28,797 nt of DNA from Peptoniphilus_A hominis (GCF_040096015.1 NZ_JBBMFO010000027.1:1-28797), one strand, 5' to 3'. Shown: positions 14,307 through 22,876, counted from the first letter of the stretch. Program-made: numbers and translations. The notes: a model not told the origin generated them from the sequence alone.

Positions 14307-15540
14307 AGAACTTGGAAAAATTGCAAAGGAAGCTTCCTACAAGTTAAAAAAATTAAATACAGCTGAAAAAAATAAGATGCTTGCCTCCATTAAGGAGTCG
14401 CTCTTATCTGAAAGAAAAAAGATTTTAGATGCAAATGAAATTGACATAAAAAAGGGCAGAGAAAATAATATGCCTGAAGGCTTAATTGATAGACTGCTTT
14501 TAAATGAGGGAAGAATCGAAGCCATGGCAAAGTCCATTGATGAAGTTATAGACTTTAAGGACCCAGTGGGCAGGGTTTTGTCCATGGAAGAAAATTATGC
14601 AGGACTTTTAATAGGAAAGAAAACTGTTCCCATGGGAGTCATTGCCATAATTTATGAGTCAAGACCAAATGTAACTCTTGATGCAGCAATCTTGTCCCTA
14701 AAGGCATCTTCTGCCATAATCCTTCGCGGCGGCAAGGAATCAATAAATTCAAACATTGCCATAGCAGATGCCATTAGGCTGGGCATAAAAAATGCTGGCT
14801 ACGACGAAAATTTTGTGCAAATTGTTAAAGACACATCGAGAGAATCTTCTAAGGAACTTATGCAATTAAAGGGCTATGTAGATTTGCTCCTTCCAAGAGG
14901 TTCAGCGTCACTTATTAATTCTGTTGTGGAAAATGCCAAGGTGCCTGTAATTGAAACTGGAGTGGGCAACTGCCACATCTATGTTGACCAAGATGCGGAC
15001 CTAGAAAATGCCATAAAGATTATTGAAAATGCCAAGACTCAAAGAATTGGCGTCTGCAATGCCATGGAATCCCTTGTGGTAAATGAAAATCTAGAAGACA
15101 AGTTTTATGACTTGTTAAATGAAGTGGTGGAAAAATATAAGATTAAAGTTCACGCTGACGAAAAATCTCTTCCTAAATTTAAAAAGGCTCTTCCTGCCAC
15201 AGAAGATGACTTTGGTCGCGAATATCTTGACTACGAATTTTCTGTCAAGACAGTAAAAGATGTTGACCAGGCAATAGACCACATCACAAGATATTCTACG
15301 GGACACTCTGAAGCAATCCTGACAAAATCCTATGAGAGAGCCATGAAATTTTTAGAGGGCGTTGACTCAGCCTGCGTCTATGTAAATGCATCCACGAGAT
15401 TTACAGATGGCGGAGAATTTGGCAAGGGTGCAGAGCTTGGCATCTCAACGCAAAAGCTTCACGCAAGGGGACCTGTTGGCTTAGATGAACTTGTAAGCTA
15501 CAAGTATATAATTTTTGGTCACGGCGAATTTAGAAAATAA
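14284..15540 (+). CDS. proA: Gamma-glutamyl phosphate reductase
   Basis: 418 residues, full length. An aldehyde-dehydrogenase-fold enzyme that reduces gamma-glutamyl phosphate with NADPH to glutamate semialdehyde, which cyclises to pyrroline carboxylate. Family signatures: YESRPNVT, ILRGGKES, the catalytic cysteine in RIGVCNAMESL, and EFGKGAELGISTQKLHARGPVGL near the end. The start is a TTG (14284-14286) with AAGGAG at 14272-14277, inside the end of proB, so the two proteins are made in coupled fashion. proC is not in the window. Followed by a strong terminator. Confidence 0.96.
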   Translation: MEPILSVKELGKIAKEASYKLKKLNTAEKNKMLASIKESLLSERKKILDANEIDIKKGRENNMPEGLIDRLLLNEGRIEAMAKSIDEVIDFKDPVGRVLSMEENYAGLLIGKKTVPMGVIAIIYESRPNVTLDAAILSLKASSAIILRGGKESINSNIAIADAIRLGIKNAGYDENFVQIVKDTSRESSKELMQLKGYVDLLLPRGSASLINSVVENAKVPVIETGVGNCHIYVDQDADLENAIKIIENAKTQRIGVCNAMESLVVNENLEDKFYDLLNEVVEKYKIKVHADEKSLPKFKKALPATEDDFGREYLDYEFSVKTVKDVDQAIDHITRYSTGHSEAILTKSYERAMKFLEGVDSACVYVNASTRFTDGGEFGKGAELGISTQKLHARGPVGLDELVSYKYIIFGHGEFRK

Positions 15541-15582
15541 AAATTTTAATAGAAATAAATTAAATATTAATTGAAAGCATAA

Positions 15583-15617
15583 TAGAGTAGATCTTTTCTC
15601 ATCTACTCTATTTTTTT
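15583..15617 (+). terminator. Terminator of proBA
   Basis: Perfect 10-bp stem TAGAGTAGAT (15583-15592) with ATCTACTCTA (15601-15610), 8-nt loop, seven T's. Confidence 0.92.
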
Positions 15618-15701
15618 ATGCAGAGAAAAAATTTTGCCATTACTGTCAAAAACATGAAGAATTTTATTAATTTTAAGGCTTTGAAATTTATTTAAGAAAA
15701 A

Positions 15702-15795
15702 TTTACAAACTTTCACCATTCTTTCACACTCTGTAAAATATTTTACATGAAATTTACAATAGCCATCTTTCAAATTTACAAAGGCTTTTTATAAT
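15702..15795 (+). promoter_or_regulatory. Pho-box array and promoter of the pst-pho operon
   Basis: TT(T/C)ACA-type hexamers occur at 15702, 15723, 15742, 15753 and 15775 (TTTACA or TTCACA), with TTCACC at 15712. The members at 15742, 15753 and 15775 are spaced by 11 or 22 bp, and 15712 and 15723 by 11, the helical phasing of PhoP/PhoB binding repeats. A perfect TATAAT lies at 15790-15795 with only a poor -35 (CTTTCA), as expected for an activator-dependent promoter. Transcription should start near 15802, 34 bases before the pstS ATG. Confidence 0.7.
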
Positions 15796-15835
15796 AGCCT
15801 TGAAATTAAAAATTATATTTGAAAGGAAGATAATA

Positions 15836-16765
15836 ATGGAAATTAAAAAAATTGGTAAAGTTGGAATGATTCTTGCCTTAGCAGCATCTCTTGTTGCTTG
15901 TGGAGGAAACAAGAAGGAAGAGGCAGCAGCAAATGCTCCTAAAGAAAATGCAGCAAAACAAGAAGAAAAGGGATCTAACGCAGCTGATCTTGGAACTATT
16001 AATGTTATTTCAAGAGAACAAGGGTCAGGTACAAGATCTGCCTTCACTGAACTTACTGGCGTTCTTACAAAAGACGGCGACAAAGAAGTCGACAACACTT
16101 ATGCTGAAGCAGCAGTTCAATCTTCTACTGATGCAGTTCTTACAACTGTTGAAAATGACAAGGCATCTATTGGTTATATCTCTCTAGGATCTTTAAACGA
16201 AACTGTTAAGGCAGTAAAAGTTGAAGGCGTTGAAGCTACTCCTGAAAACATCAAATCTGGCGACTACAAACTTGCAAGACCATTTAACGTTGCTTACAAG
16301 GCTGATGTAGATGCAAAGGCAAAAGATTTAATCACATTCATCATGTCTGACGAAGGACAAAAGATTTGTGAAGAAGAAGGTTATGTTGGAGATGCAACTG
16401 GTGCAGCTTACGAAGCAACTGACAATGATGCACATATTACAATTGCTGGTTCAACTTCAGTTTCTCCTCTAATGGAAAAACTTGCTGAAGCTTACAAGGC
16501 TAAAAACCCTAAGGTTCAAATCGACATTCAATCTAACGGTTCTTCTGCTGGTATGACTGCAGCTATGGAAGGAACAGCACAGCTTGGTATGGCATCAAGA
16601 GAACTTAAAGACGAAGAAAAGAAAGCTCTTGAATTTACAGTAATCGCAAGAGATGGTATCGCAGTAATCGTAAATAATGAAAATGGCTGCGAAGACTTAA
16701 CAATGGATCAATTAAAACAAATCTTCACTGGTGAATTAACTGACTGGGCTGAAGCTAGCAAATAA
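15836..16765 (+). CDS. pstS: Phosphate-binding lipoprotein PstS, circularly permuted
   Basis: 309 residues. Lipobox LVAC puts the lipidated cysteine at C22; a charged linker follows to about residue 50. The substrate-binding fold is present, but the two sequence halves are swapped. First comes the half that is normally C-terminal (residues 52-190: INVISREQGSGTRSAF, SIGYISLGS, SGDYKLARPF, DEGQKICEEEGYV), then the half that is normally N-terminal (201-309: ITIAGSTSVSPLMEKLAEAY, NGSSAGM, LGMASREL, RDGIAVIVNN, LKQIFTGELTDW). The protein ends where the usual protein crosses between halves. Both phosphate-contact segments (SxxxGSGTR and AGSTSV) are kept, so it should bind phosphate and deliver it to PstCA. 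Start at 15836 is set by AAAGGAAG. First gene of the pst operon. Confidence 0.93.
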   Translation: MEIKKIGKVGMILALAASLVACGGNKKEEAAANAPKENAAKQEEKGSNAADLGTINVISREQGSGTRSAFTELTGVLTKDGDKEVDNTYAEAAVQSSTDAVLTTVENDKASIGYISLGSLNETVKAVKVEGVEATPENIKSGDYKLARPFNVAYKADVDAKAKDLITFIMSDEGQKICEEEGYVGDATGAAYEATDNDAHITIAGSTSVSPLMEKLAEAYKAKNPKVQIDIQSNGSSAGMTAAMEGTAQLGMASRELKDEEKKALEFTVIARDGIAVIVNNENGCEDLTMDQLKQIFTGELTDWAEASK

Positions 16766-16787
16766 TAGTAAATAAATAGGTATAGGA

Positions 16788-17705
16788 ATGAATAAAATGG
16801 AAGATACTAATAAAAAAGTACTCCATAAAGAAAACCAAAGAAAAGCATTTACTAAGGAAGAAGTATTTAAATATTTCTTCCTAATTTGCTCTATACTGTC
16901 AATCTTCTTTTTGTTGTTGATATGTGTATTTATCTTCAAAGACTCCTTTGGTTTTATTGGAAAAATTGGAGTAAAAAACTTTGTCCTTAACGACGCTTGG
17001 ACACCTATGAATGTGCCACCCTCTTATGGGATCCTACCAATGATAATTGGATCTGTCTTAATCACTGCTATGTCATGTATTGCAGCAGTGCCAGTTTCAA
17101 TAATGGTAGCTTGTTATTTGGCCTTTGATTGTCCAAAAAACATTTATAAAATTTTAAAACCTGCCCTAAATCTTATGACAGGCATACCTTCAATTGTATA
17201 TGGCTTCTTTGCCTTAACAGTTATTGTGCCTATTAACAGGTCAATTTTTGGAGGCACAGGTATGAATATGCTTTCTGCAGCAATACTTCTTCTCATCATG
17301 GTTTTGCCAACAATAATTTCTATGGCAGAAGCATCTCTTAGAACTGTCCCACAATCTTTTTACCAAGGTTCACTTTCCCTTGGTGCAACTCACGATGAAA
17401 CAATTACAAGGGTAATGGTACCTGCTGCAAAGTCAGGTATTTTTGCTGGAATAATTTTGGGAGTAGGCCGTGCAATTGGTGAGACAATGGCAGTAATATT
17501 AGTTGCAGGAAATCAAACGAGATTAACTTTTAATCCTTTAAAGGGAATTAGAACTATGACTACAAACATTGTACTTGAAATGGCTTATGCAGCTGGAGAA
17601 CACAGACAAGCTCTTATAGCAACTGCAGCAGTCCTATTTATTTTCATTCTTCTAATTAATATTGGATTTTTTATAGTAAAGAGTAGGAGCGAAAACAATG
17701 GTTAA
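16788..17705 (+). CDS. pstC: Phosphate ABC transporter permease
   Basis: 305 residues, six predicted membrane segments after a charged N-terminal tail of about 28 residues. Family signatures: PSYGILPMIIGSVLIT, TGIPSIVYGFFAL and the cytosolic coupling loop GSLSLGATHDETITRVMVPAAKSGI, followed by GRAIGETMAV. Pairs with PstA to form the membrane channel that takes phosphate from PstS. It starts 22 bases after pstS and overlaps pstA by 8 bases. A second ATG at 16797 is possible, but AGGT spacing favours 16788. Confidence 0.95.
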   Translation: MNKMEDTNKKVLHKENQRKAFTKEEVFKYFFLICSILSIFFLLLICVFIFKDSFGFIGKIGVKNFVLNDAWTPMNVPPSYGILPMIIGSVLITAMSCIAAVPVSIMVACYLAFDCPKNIYKILKPALNLMTGIPSIVYGFFALTVIVPINRSIFGGTGMNMLSAAILLLIMVLPTIISMAEASLRTVPQSFYQGSLSLGATHDETITRVMVPAAKSGIFAGIILGVGRAIGETMAVILVAGNQTRLTFNPLKGIRTMTTNIVLEMAYAAGEHRQALIATAAVLFIFILLINIGFFIVKSRSENNG

Positions 17706-18579
17706 ATATATTACAATAGGCGTATTATTATTTTTTGTCGCTCTAGTATTGGGACTTCACTTTATAAAGGGACTATCCTTTTATAGAATTACAACAAGAC
17801 TTTTTTCAGCCATGACCTTTGCAGTCCTTGTATTTATTGTAGCCTTTGTTGTTTTTAAGGGAGCCCTATCCTTTAGACCTGACATGCTTTCCCTACACTA
17901 CACAACAGAAAATGTGTCCATGGGACCTGCAATAATTACAACCCTTCTTACAGTTGTCCTTGCAATTTTATTTGCATCACCAATTGGAATTTTCACAGCC
18001 ATATTCTTAGTTGAATACACAGATGTTGAAAACAAACTTGTAAAGGCAATAAGACTTGCAACAGAAACCCTTGCCGGTATTCCATCAATTGTTTATGGGC
18101 TATTTGGTATGTTATTCTTTGGCTTAAAATTAAAAATGGGTTTCTCTGTAATTTCTGGTGTTTTAACTGTTTCTATTATGATTCTTCCAATTATAATGAG
18201 AGCGACAGAAGAAGCCCTAAAGTCAGTTCACCCATCAATTAGACAAGGTTCCTTTGCACTAGGAGCAGGCAAGCTTAGAACAATTTTTAAGGTTGTACTT
18301 CCAGTTGCGATTCCAGGAATTTTATCTGGAATAATTTTATCAGTTGGTCGTGTAGTTGGCGAGACTGCTGCTTTAATGTACACTTTGGGAACAGCAACAT
18401 CCCTTCCAGCATCACTAAAATCATCATCAAGGACCCTAGCCCTACACATGTATGTACTATCATCTGAAGGTAAGCATGTGGGCGAAGCCTATGCAACAGG
18501 CATGGTGCTTTTGATACTTGTCCTCTTGATCAACTGGTCATCAACTAAACTTGCAGACAAACTTAAGGAGGTAGAATAA
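17698..18579 (+). CDS. pstA: Phosphate ABC transporter permease
   Basis: 293 residues, six or seven membrane segments. Signatures: LAGIPSIVYGLFGML, then the coupling loop GSFALGAGKLRTIFKVVLP and GRVVGETAALMYT. Heterodimer partner of PstC. Overlaps pstC (8 bases) and pstB (1 base, TAATG), so the operon is tightly coupled. The N-terminus carries an extra hydrophobic segment (MVKYITIGVLLFFVALVLGL) before the usual first helix. Confidence 0.95.
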   Translation: MVKYITIGVLLFFVALVLGLHFIKGLSFYRITTRLFSAMTFAVLVFIVAFVVFKGALSFRPDMLSLHYTTENVSMGPAIITTLLTVVLAILFASPIGIFTAIFLVEYTDVENKLVKAIRLATETLAGIPSIVYGLFGMLFFGLKLKMGFSVISGVLTVSIMILPIIMRATEEALKSVHPSIRQGSFALGAGKLRTIFKVVLPVAIPGILSGIILSVGRVVGETAALMYTLGTATSLPASLKSSSRTLALHMYVLSSEGKHVGEAYATGMVLLILVLLINWSSTKLADKLKEVE

Positions 18580-19334
18580 TGCAATCTAAGATGAATGTCA
18601 AAGATCTCGACTTATACTATGGAGATTTTAAGGCACTTCACAATATTAATTTAGACATTAGGGAAAATGAAATTCTTTCTTTTATTGGACCTTCTGGTTG
18701 TGGTAAGTCAACTTTACTAAAATGTTTAAATAGAATGAACGACCTAGTAGTAGGTTGTAGAATAGAAGGAGAAATAACTCTTGACGGCGAAGATATTTAC
18801 GCCAAGAATTATGATGTAAATAAACTAAGAAAGAGAGTGGGCATGGTATTTCAACAACCAAATCCTTTCCCAATGAGTATTTATGAAAATATTGCCTATG
18901 GTCCAAAGACTCACGGCATAAAAAATAAAACAGAGCTAGATGAAATTGTTGAGTCCTCACTTAAGCAAGCTGCCATTTGGGACGAAGTAAAGGACGATTT
19001 AAAAAAGTCTGCCCTTTCAATATCAGGTGGGCAACAACAAAGACTTTGCATAGCAAGAGCCATAGCAGTAAATCCTGAAGTAATTTTAATGGACGAACCA
19101 ACATCTGCTCTTGACCCAATTTCTACAGGAAAGATTGAAGACCTTGCACAGGAATTAAAGGAACAATACACAATAGTAATGGTTACCCACAATATGCAAC
19201 AAGCTTCAAGAATTTCTGACAAGACTGCCTTCTTCCTTCACGGAGTTATTGTTGAATATGGAAACACTATTGACATATTTACAAACCCAAGGGAAGAAAA
19301 GACAGAATTATATGTAACAGGAAGGTTCGGCTAA
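18579..19334 (+). CDS. pstB: Phosphate ABC transporter ATPase
   Basis: 251 residues. Walker A GPSGCGKST (37-45), Q-loop in GMVFQQPNPFPMS, ABC signature SISGGQQQRLCIARA, Walker B VILMDEPTSALDP, and H-loop in VMVTHNMQQ. NPFPMSI and the closing TELYVTGRFG are characteristic of PstB within the ABC family. Powers phosphate import through PstCA. Start and stop codons overlap both neighbours by one base. Confidence 0.97.
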   Translation: MQSKMNVKDLDLYYGDFKALHNINLDIRENEILSFIGPSGCGKSTLLKCLNRMNDLVVGCRIEGEITLDGEDIYAKNYDVNKLRKRVGMVFQQPNPFPMSIYENIAYGPKTHGIKNKTELDEIVESSLKQAAIWDEVKDDLKKSALSISGGQQQRLCIARAIAVNPEVILMDEPTSALDPISTGKIEDLAQELKEQYTIVMVTHNMQQASRISDKTAFFLHGVIVEYGNTIDIFTNPREEKTELYVTGRFG

Positions 19335-19963
19335 TGAGAAAGAAATTTGACGAAGAATTAAGACACTTAAACAACTTACTTTTAGAGATGGCTATGCTAA
19401 ATGAAAGTGCAATAAAAAAGGCTATCTCCCTATTAGATGAAAAAGACGAAAAAACAGCTGAAGAAGTTTCAAATTATGAAGAGAGGACAGATGTCTACGA
19501 AGGCATTATCCAAAAGCAATGCTTAAAAATTTTCGTTGAGCAACAACCAGCAGCAGGAGATTTAAGAAGAGTGTCCTCTGCACTTAAAATGATCACTGAC
19601 ATGGAAAGAATTGGCGACAACGCAAGAGACATAGCAGACATTTGCATGATATTACCTGATGACTACGACACTTCTAGATTTCCTCTCATAAAACAAATGG
19701 CGGAAGCCACAATTCTTCTCTTAAACAAGTCAATTGACTCCTTTGTAAATTTAGACATGGACTCTGCAGAAAAAATTGATGACGATGATGATGTCATAGA
19801 TAATTATTTTGTGATGATAAGAGACCAATTAATTGATATAATTAAATCAGATTTTGATCCTGCAGCTGCCATTGATTTTATCATGATTGCAAAATATTTG
19901 GAGAGAATTGCAGATCACGCTGTTAATATTGCAAAGTGGGTAATGTTTTCTATAGAAGGATGA
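19334..19963 (+). CDS. phoU: Phosphate signalling protein PhoU
   Basis: 209 residues, two PhoU three-helix repeats (about 8-95 and 115-205). The family signature E(R/D)IGDNARDIAD is seen near residue 93 and its second-repeat counterpart YLERIADHAVNIAKW near 190. PhoU bridges the Pst transporter and the sensor kinase, keeping the Pho response off when phosphate is plentiful. Overlaps pstB by one base; five bases separate it from phoP, so one transcript is likely. Confidence 0.95.
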   Translation: MRKKFDEELRHLNNLLLEMAMLNESAIKKAISLLDEKDEKTAEEVSNYEERTDVYEGIIQKQCLKIFVEQQPAAGDLRRVSSALKMITDMERIGDNARDIADICMILPDDYDTSRFPLIKQMAEATILLLNKSIDSFVNLDMDSAEKIDDDDDVIDNYFVMIRDQLIDIIKSDFDPAAAIDFIMIAKYLERIADHAVNIAKWVMFSIEG

Positions 19964-19967
19964 TTTA

Positions 19968-20648
19968 ATGCTAATTTATGTAGTAGAAGATGACACATCG
20001 ATTTTAAAATTAATTGAATATTCACTGAGGAGCAAGGGCTACCAGGTCTATTGCTTTGAAAATGGCAAGGACTTTTTTGATAAGCTAGTGGAAAAAAAAC
20101 CAGACTTTGTCCTCCTTGACATAATGCTTCCAGACATTGATGGAACAGAAATTTTGACTAAGATAAAGGAAAAGGAAGACACAAAAAATATTTGGGTCAT
20201 GATGATTACAGCAAAGACTTCTGAATATGACATAATTTCTGCCCTAGATGGTGGTGCTGATGATTATATCAAAAAACCTTTTTCTGTAATGGAACTTTTG
20301 TCAAGAGTTGGTGCCATAGCAAGGCGTGCTAGCACAAGTGAAAAGGACAGAAATATTTTAGAATTTGGCGGCATTGTCATGAACAATTTAAAGAGAATTG
20401 TAACAATTGATGGCGAAGAAGTGGACTTTACCTTTAAAGAATATGAACTTCTAAAATATTTAATTTTAAATAAGGAGATAGTCATCTCTCGTGAAAAACT
20501 CCTAACTTACATTTGGGGTTACGATTATGAAGGCGAAACAAGAACTGTGGACATGCACATAAAACTTCTTCGCGACAAATTAAAGGACAAGAGAAATTAT
20601 ATAAAGACAATTAGAGGCGTGGGCTATATGCTTTCTACGAAAGATTGA
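19968..20648 (+). CDS. phoP: Phosphate-responsive DNA-binding response regulator (OmpR/PhoB family)
   Basis: 226 residues. Receiver domain with acidic pocket D8/D9, phospho-acceptor D51 (LLDIMLPD), T81 and K103 (DDYIKKPF). The C-terminal winged helix (about 130-226) has FTFKEYELLKYL, REKLLTYIWGYDY, RTVDMHIKLLRDKL and IRGVGYML. Being in the pst operon with phoU and phoR marks it as the Pho regulator; it probably binds the phased TT(T/C)ACA repeats in front of pstS. Named phoP by analogy with B. subtilis; phoB would be equally fair. Confidence 0.9.
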   Translation: MLIYVVEDDTSILKLIEYSLRSKGYQVYCFENGKDFFDKLVEKKPDFVLLDIMLPDIDGTEILTKIKEKEDTKNIWVMMITAKTSEYDIISALDGGADDYIKKPFSVMELLSRVGAIARRASTSEKDRNILEFGGIVMNNLKRIVTIDGEEVDFTFKEYELLKYLILNKEIVISREKLLTYIWGYDYEGETRTVDMHIKLLRDKLKDKRNYIKTIRGVGYMLSTKD

Positions 20649-20649
20649 T

Positions 20650-22332
20650 ATGAAAAGAAGATTTTTTAGATACCTCATGGGCATATCCCTTCTCACACTT
20701 TTTCTTTCGACTATTGCCTCCATGTTCATCTATTACTCTGTCTATGTGGACAGATCCAACAAAGACCTTTCAAATATAGTCATCGCTATGGGCGAAACTT
20801 TAAACAAAATAGATGATGACGAAAATTATTTAGATGATGTGGCAAGAAAGAAGAGGGACTTTAGGATTACTCTCATAAAAGAAGATGGCGATGTAGTTTA
20901 CGATTCATCTCAAGATGCAAAGTTTCTCCCAACTCACAAGGACAGACCTGAAGTCATAAAGGCACAAAAAAATGGCTTTGCAAAAATTGAAAGATATTCC
21001 AACACCCTATCCAAGGACCTTTACTATGTAAGCTTAAGGCTTGAGGATGGAAAGGTACTTAGGGTTTCAAGGGAGATGGACAACCTCCTTGGTGCCTTCA
21101 GAAAAGTTTTTCCCATAGACATTTTAATGTCGCTACTTGTCTTTGCCATAGCCACAGTAGTTTCAAGAAGACTTACTAAAAAAACTTTTGAACCTTTAAA
21201 TAATTTAAATGAAGATTTGCTTACTATTGACACAGATATGTTTCCAGAGATCAGTCCCTTTATCAACAAGATAAATAAGCAAAACATGACCATAAAGGAC
21301 AATTATAGAGAGATAAGTAGAGAAAGGGATACCATTGAGACAATTTTGAAAAATATGAAAGAGTCACTAATAATAATTGATGAAAATAAAAATTTGCTCT
21401 CTGTAAATAACTCTGCAAGGGAACTTTTTAACTCCAAGAGAGATCTAATTGGAGAAAATATTTTAAACTTAATAAGAGACGAAGACCTTTTAAAGCTAAT
21501 TGACGACGCCCTCATGGGTTCTTCTGTGGAATCCATTACAAATATTGGGGACAGAGAGTTTAAATTTTATGTAAATCCAGTTTTCGAGGACAAAAAAGTC
21601 AGAGGTGTAGTAATATTATTTATAGACGAGACAGAAGAAATAAGAGCCTTGAGACTTCGTGAAGAATTTTCTTCCAATGTGAGCCACGAATTAAAGACAC
21701 CTCTTACATCAATTTGTGGTTTCTCAGAACTTCTTGTCAATGGAATGGTTGACGATGCCAACAAGGAAGAATTTTATAAACTTATTTATGATGATTCCAA
21801 GAGGCTCTTAAACCTCATCGAAGACATCATGAAAATATCTGGCCTTGAAAGTGAAGAGGCCTTCTCTCGTGAAGAAATAAAATTAAATGAATTAATAAAA
21901 GACATTTTAAGGGCACAGAGAAATCTAATTGACGAAAAAAATATTGATGTCAGCCTAGAAGGCCATGGACTTGTATATGAAAATAAGACCATGATGTGGG
22001 AGCTCTTTGCCAACATTATAAATAATGGTTTAAAGTACAACAAAGACGGCGGCAAGTTAGACATAAAAATTTCTGAAGATGAAAAAAATTATGAAGTTTT
22101 AATTGTTGACACAGGCATAGGCATTCCATCAAAGGACCTGGCAAGGATTTTCGAAAGATTTTACAGAGTAGACAAGTCAAGGTCAAGAAAAATTGGCGGC
22201 ACAGGACTTGGACTTTCCATAGTAAAGCATGTCTTGCAGTCCATTGACGGAAAGCTTGAAATTTCATCAAAGCTTGGCATGGGAACGAGCTTCAAAGTAA
22301 TTTTAAGAAAAGACAGAAGAGAAAAAAATTAA
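20650..22332 (+). CDS. phoR: Phosphate sensor histidine kinase
   Basis: 560 residues. Two membrane segments (about 8-33 and 155-172) enclose an extracellular domain of about 120 residues with the PhoR-like pattern YDSSQDAKFLPTH. A HAMP-like region, a PAS domain (about 225-335) and the dimerisation/phospho-acceptor helix with H346 in VSHELKTPLTSI follow. The ATPase domain has N-box residues around NIINNGLKYN, then VDTGIGIP, FERFYRVDKSRS and GTGLGLSIVK. Begins two bases after phoP without a strong ribosome site of its own, so it depends on coupling. Last gene of the operon; a terminator lies about 105 bases after the stop. Confidence 0.92.
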   Translation: MKRRFFRYLMGISLLTLFLSTIASMFIYYSVYVDRSNKDLSNIVIAMGETLNKIDDDENYLDDVARKKRDFRITLIKEDGDVVYDSSQDAKFLPTHKDRPEVIKAQKNGFAKIERYSNTLSKDLYYVSLRLEDGKVLRVSREMDNLLGAFRKVFPIDILMSLLVFAIATVVSRRLTKKTFEPLNNLNEDLLTIDTDMFPEISPFINKINKQNMTIKDNYREISRERDTIETILKNMKESLIIIDENKNLLSVNNSARELFNSKRDLIGENILNLIRDEDLLKLIDDALMGSSVESITNIGDREFKFYVNPVFEDKKVRGVVILFIDETEEIRALRLREEFSSNVSHELKTPLTSICGFSELLVNGMVDDANKEEFYKLIYDDSKRLLNLIEDIMKISGLESEEAFSREEIKLNELIKDILRAQRNLIDEKNIDVSLEGHGLVYENKTMMWELFANIINNGLKYNKDGGKLDIKISEDEKNYEVLIVDTGIGIPSKDLARIFERFYRVDKSRSRKIGGTGLGLSIVKHVLQSIDGKLEISSKLGMGTSFKVILRKDRREKN

Positions 22333-22387
22333 AAATATAAAGTGAAAATGTAAAATAAAATATAAAGTAGAGATGTAAAATATAAAG
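22332..22387 (+). repeat. Three short A+T-rich direct repeats after phoR
   Basis: AAAATATAAAG occurs at 22332-22342, 22357-22367 and 22377-22387, within a G-poor tract between phoR and its terminator. Probably simple-sequence drift; no role is evident. Confidence 0.5.
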
Positions 22388-22436
22388 AGAAGAAATTAAA
22401 AAAAATTTGTTCTTGCATTTTAATAACTCCTTAAAG

Positions 22437-22461
22437 ACTGGCTTTATGAGCCAGTTTTTTT
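22437..22461 (+). terminator. Terminator of the pst-pho operon
   Basis: Stem ACTGGCT (22437-22443) with AGCCAGT (22449-22455), 5-nt loop, seven T's. Confidence 0.9.
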
Positions 22462-22470
22462 CTTGGAATT

Positions 22471-22506
22471 TTAAAAATATTACGATTTTGAGAATAATAT
22501 TTTTAA
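22471..22506. promoter_or_regulatory. 12-bp inverted repeat upstream of the metal ATPase operon
   Basis: TTAAAAATATTA (22471-22482) and TAATATTTTTAA (22495-22506) are exact reverse complements separated by 12 bases, about 50 bp before the first gene. It could be an operator for a metal-responsive repressor or part of the promoter. It does not match a consensus I know well enough to name. Confidence 0.35.
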
Positions 22507-22557
22507 TTATTAATGGCAGTAAATGATAATATTATTGTAAATATAGGAGGTTATGAA

Positions 22558-22875
22558 ATGAAGAAAAAATTAATTAATTTAGGATTAGGTTTTGTGGCAG
22601 GAGCTCTTGGTGGAAAAATTCTTTCATCACAAGCTGCAAAAAAACTTGCTGTAACTACAGTCGCTGAAGGTCTTAAAATTAAAGAAGGCTTAGACAAGGG
22701 CATGGAAAATATAAAAGTTTCCACTGAAGATATTGTGGCTGAAGCCAAGGTAAAAAAAGCTGAAGACGAGAGAAAAGAAGCTGAAAGAAAGGCTCAGCTA
22801 GACCTTGAAAAAGTTGCAGAAGAAAGCCAAGATCTTTCAGAAGAAGAAGTAGTAGAAGTAAAAGCAGAAGACTAA
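22558..22875 (+). CDS. Small membrane-associated protein, DUF6110-like, partner of the P-type ATPase
   Basis: 105 residues beginning MKKKLINLGLGFVAGALGGKIL. A Gly/Ala-rich hydrophobic stretch (about 5-22) is followed by SSQAAKKLAVTTVAEGLKIKEGLDKGMENI and then a highly charged helical tail (about 55-105, Glu/Lys rich, likely coiled coil). I chose the ATG at 22558 because AGGAGG (22545-22550) is placed correctly; the upstream in-frame extension is not family-like. I recall proteins of this kind (DUF6110) encoded beside heavy-metal ATPases in anaerobic Firmicutes; function unknown. The stop is one base before the ATPase start, so the two are made together. Confidence 0.75.
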   Translation: MKKKLINLGLGFVAGALGGKILSSQAAKKLAVTTVAEGLKIKEGLDKGMENIKVSTEDIVAEAKVKKAEDERKEAERKAQLDLEKVAEESQDLSEEEVVEVKAED

Positions 22876-22876
22876 T

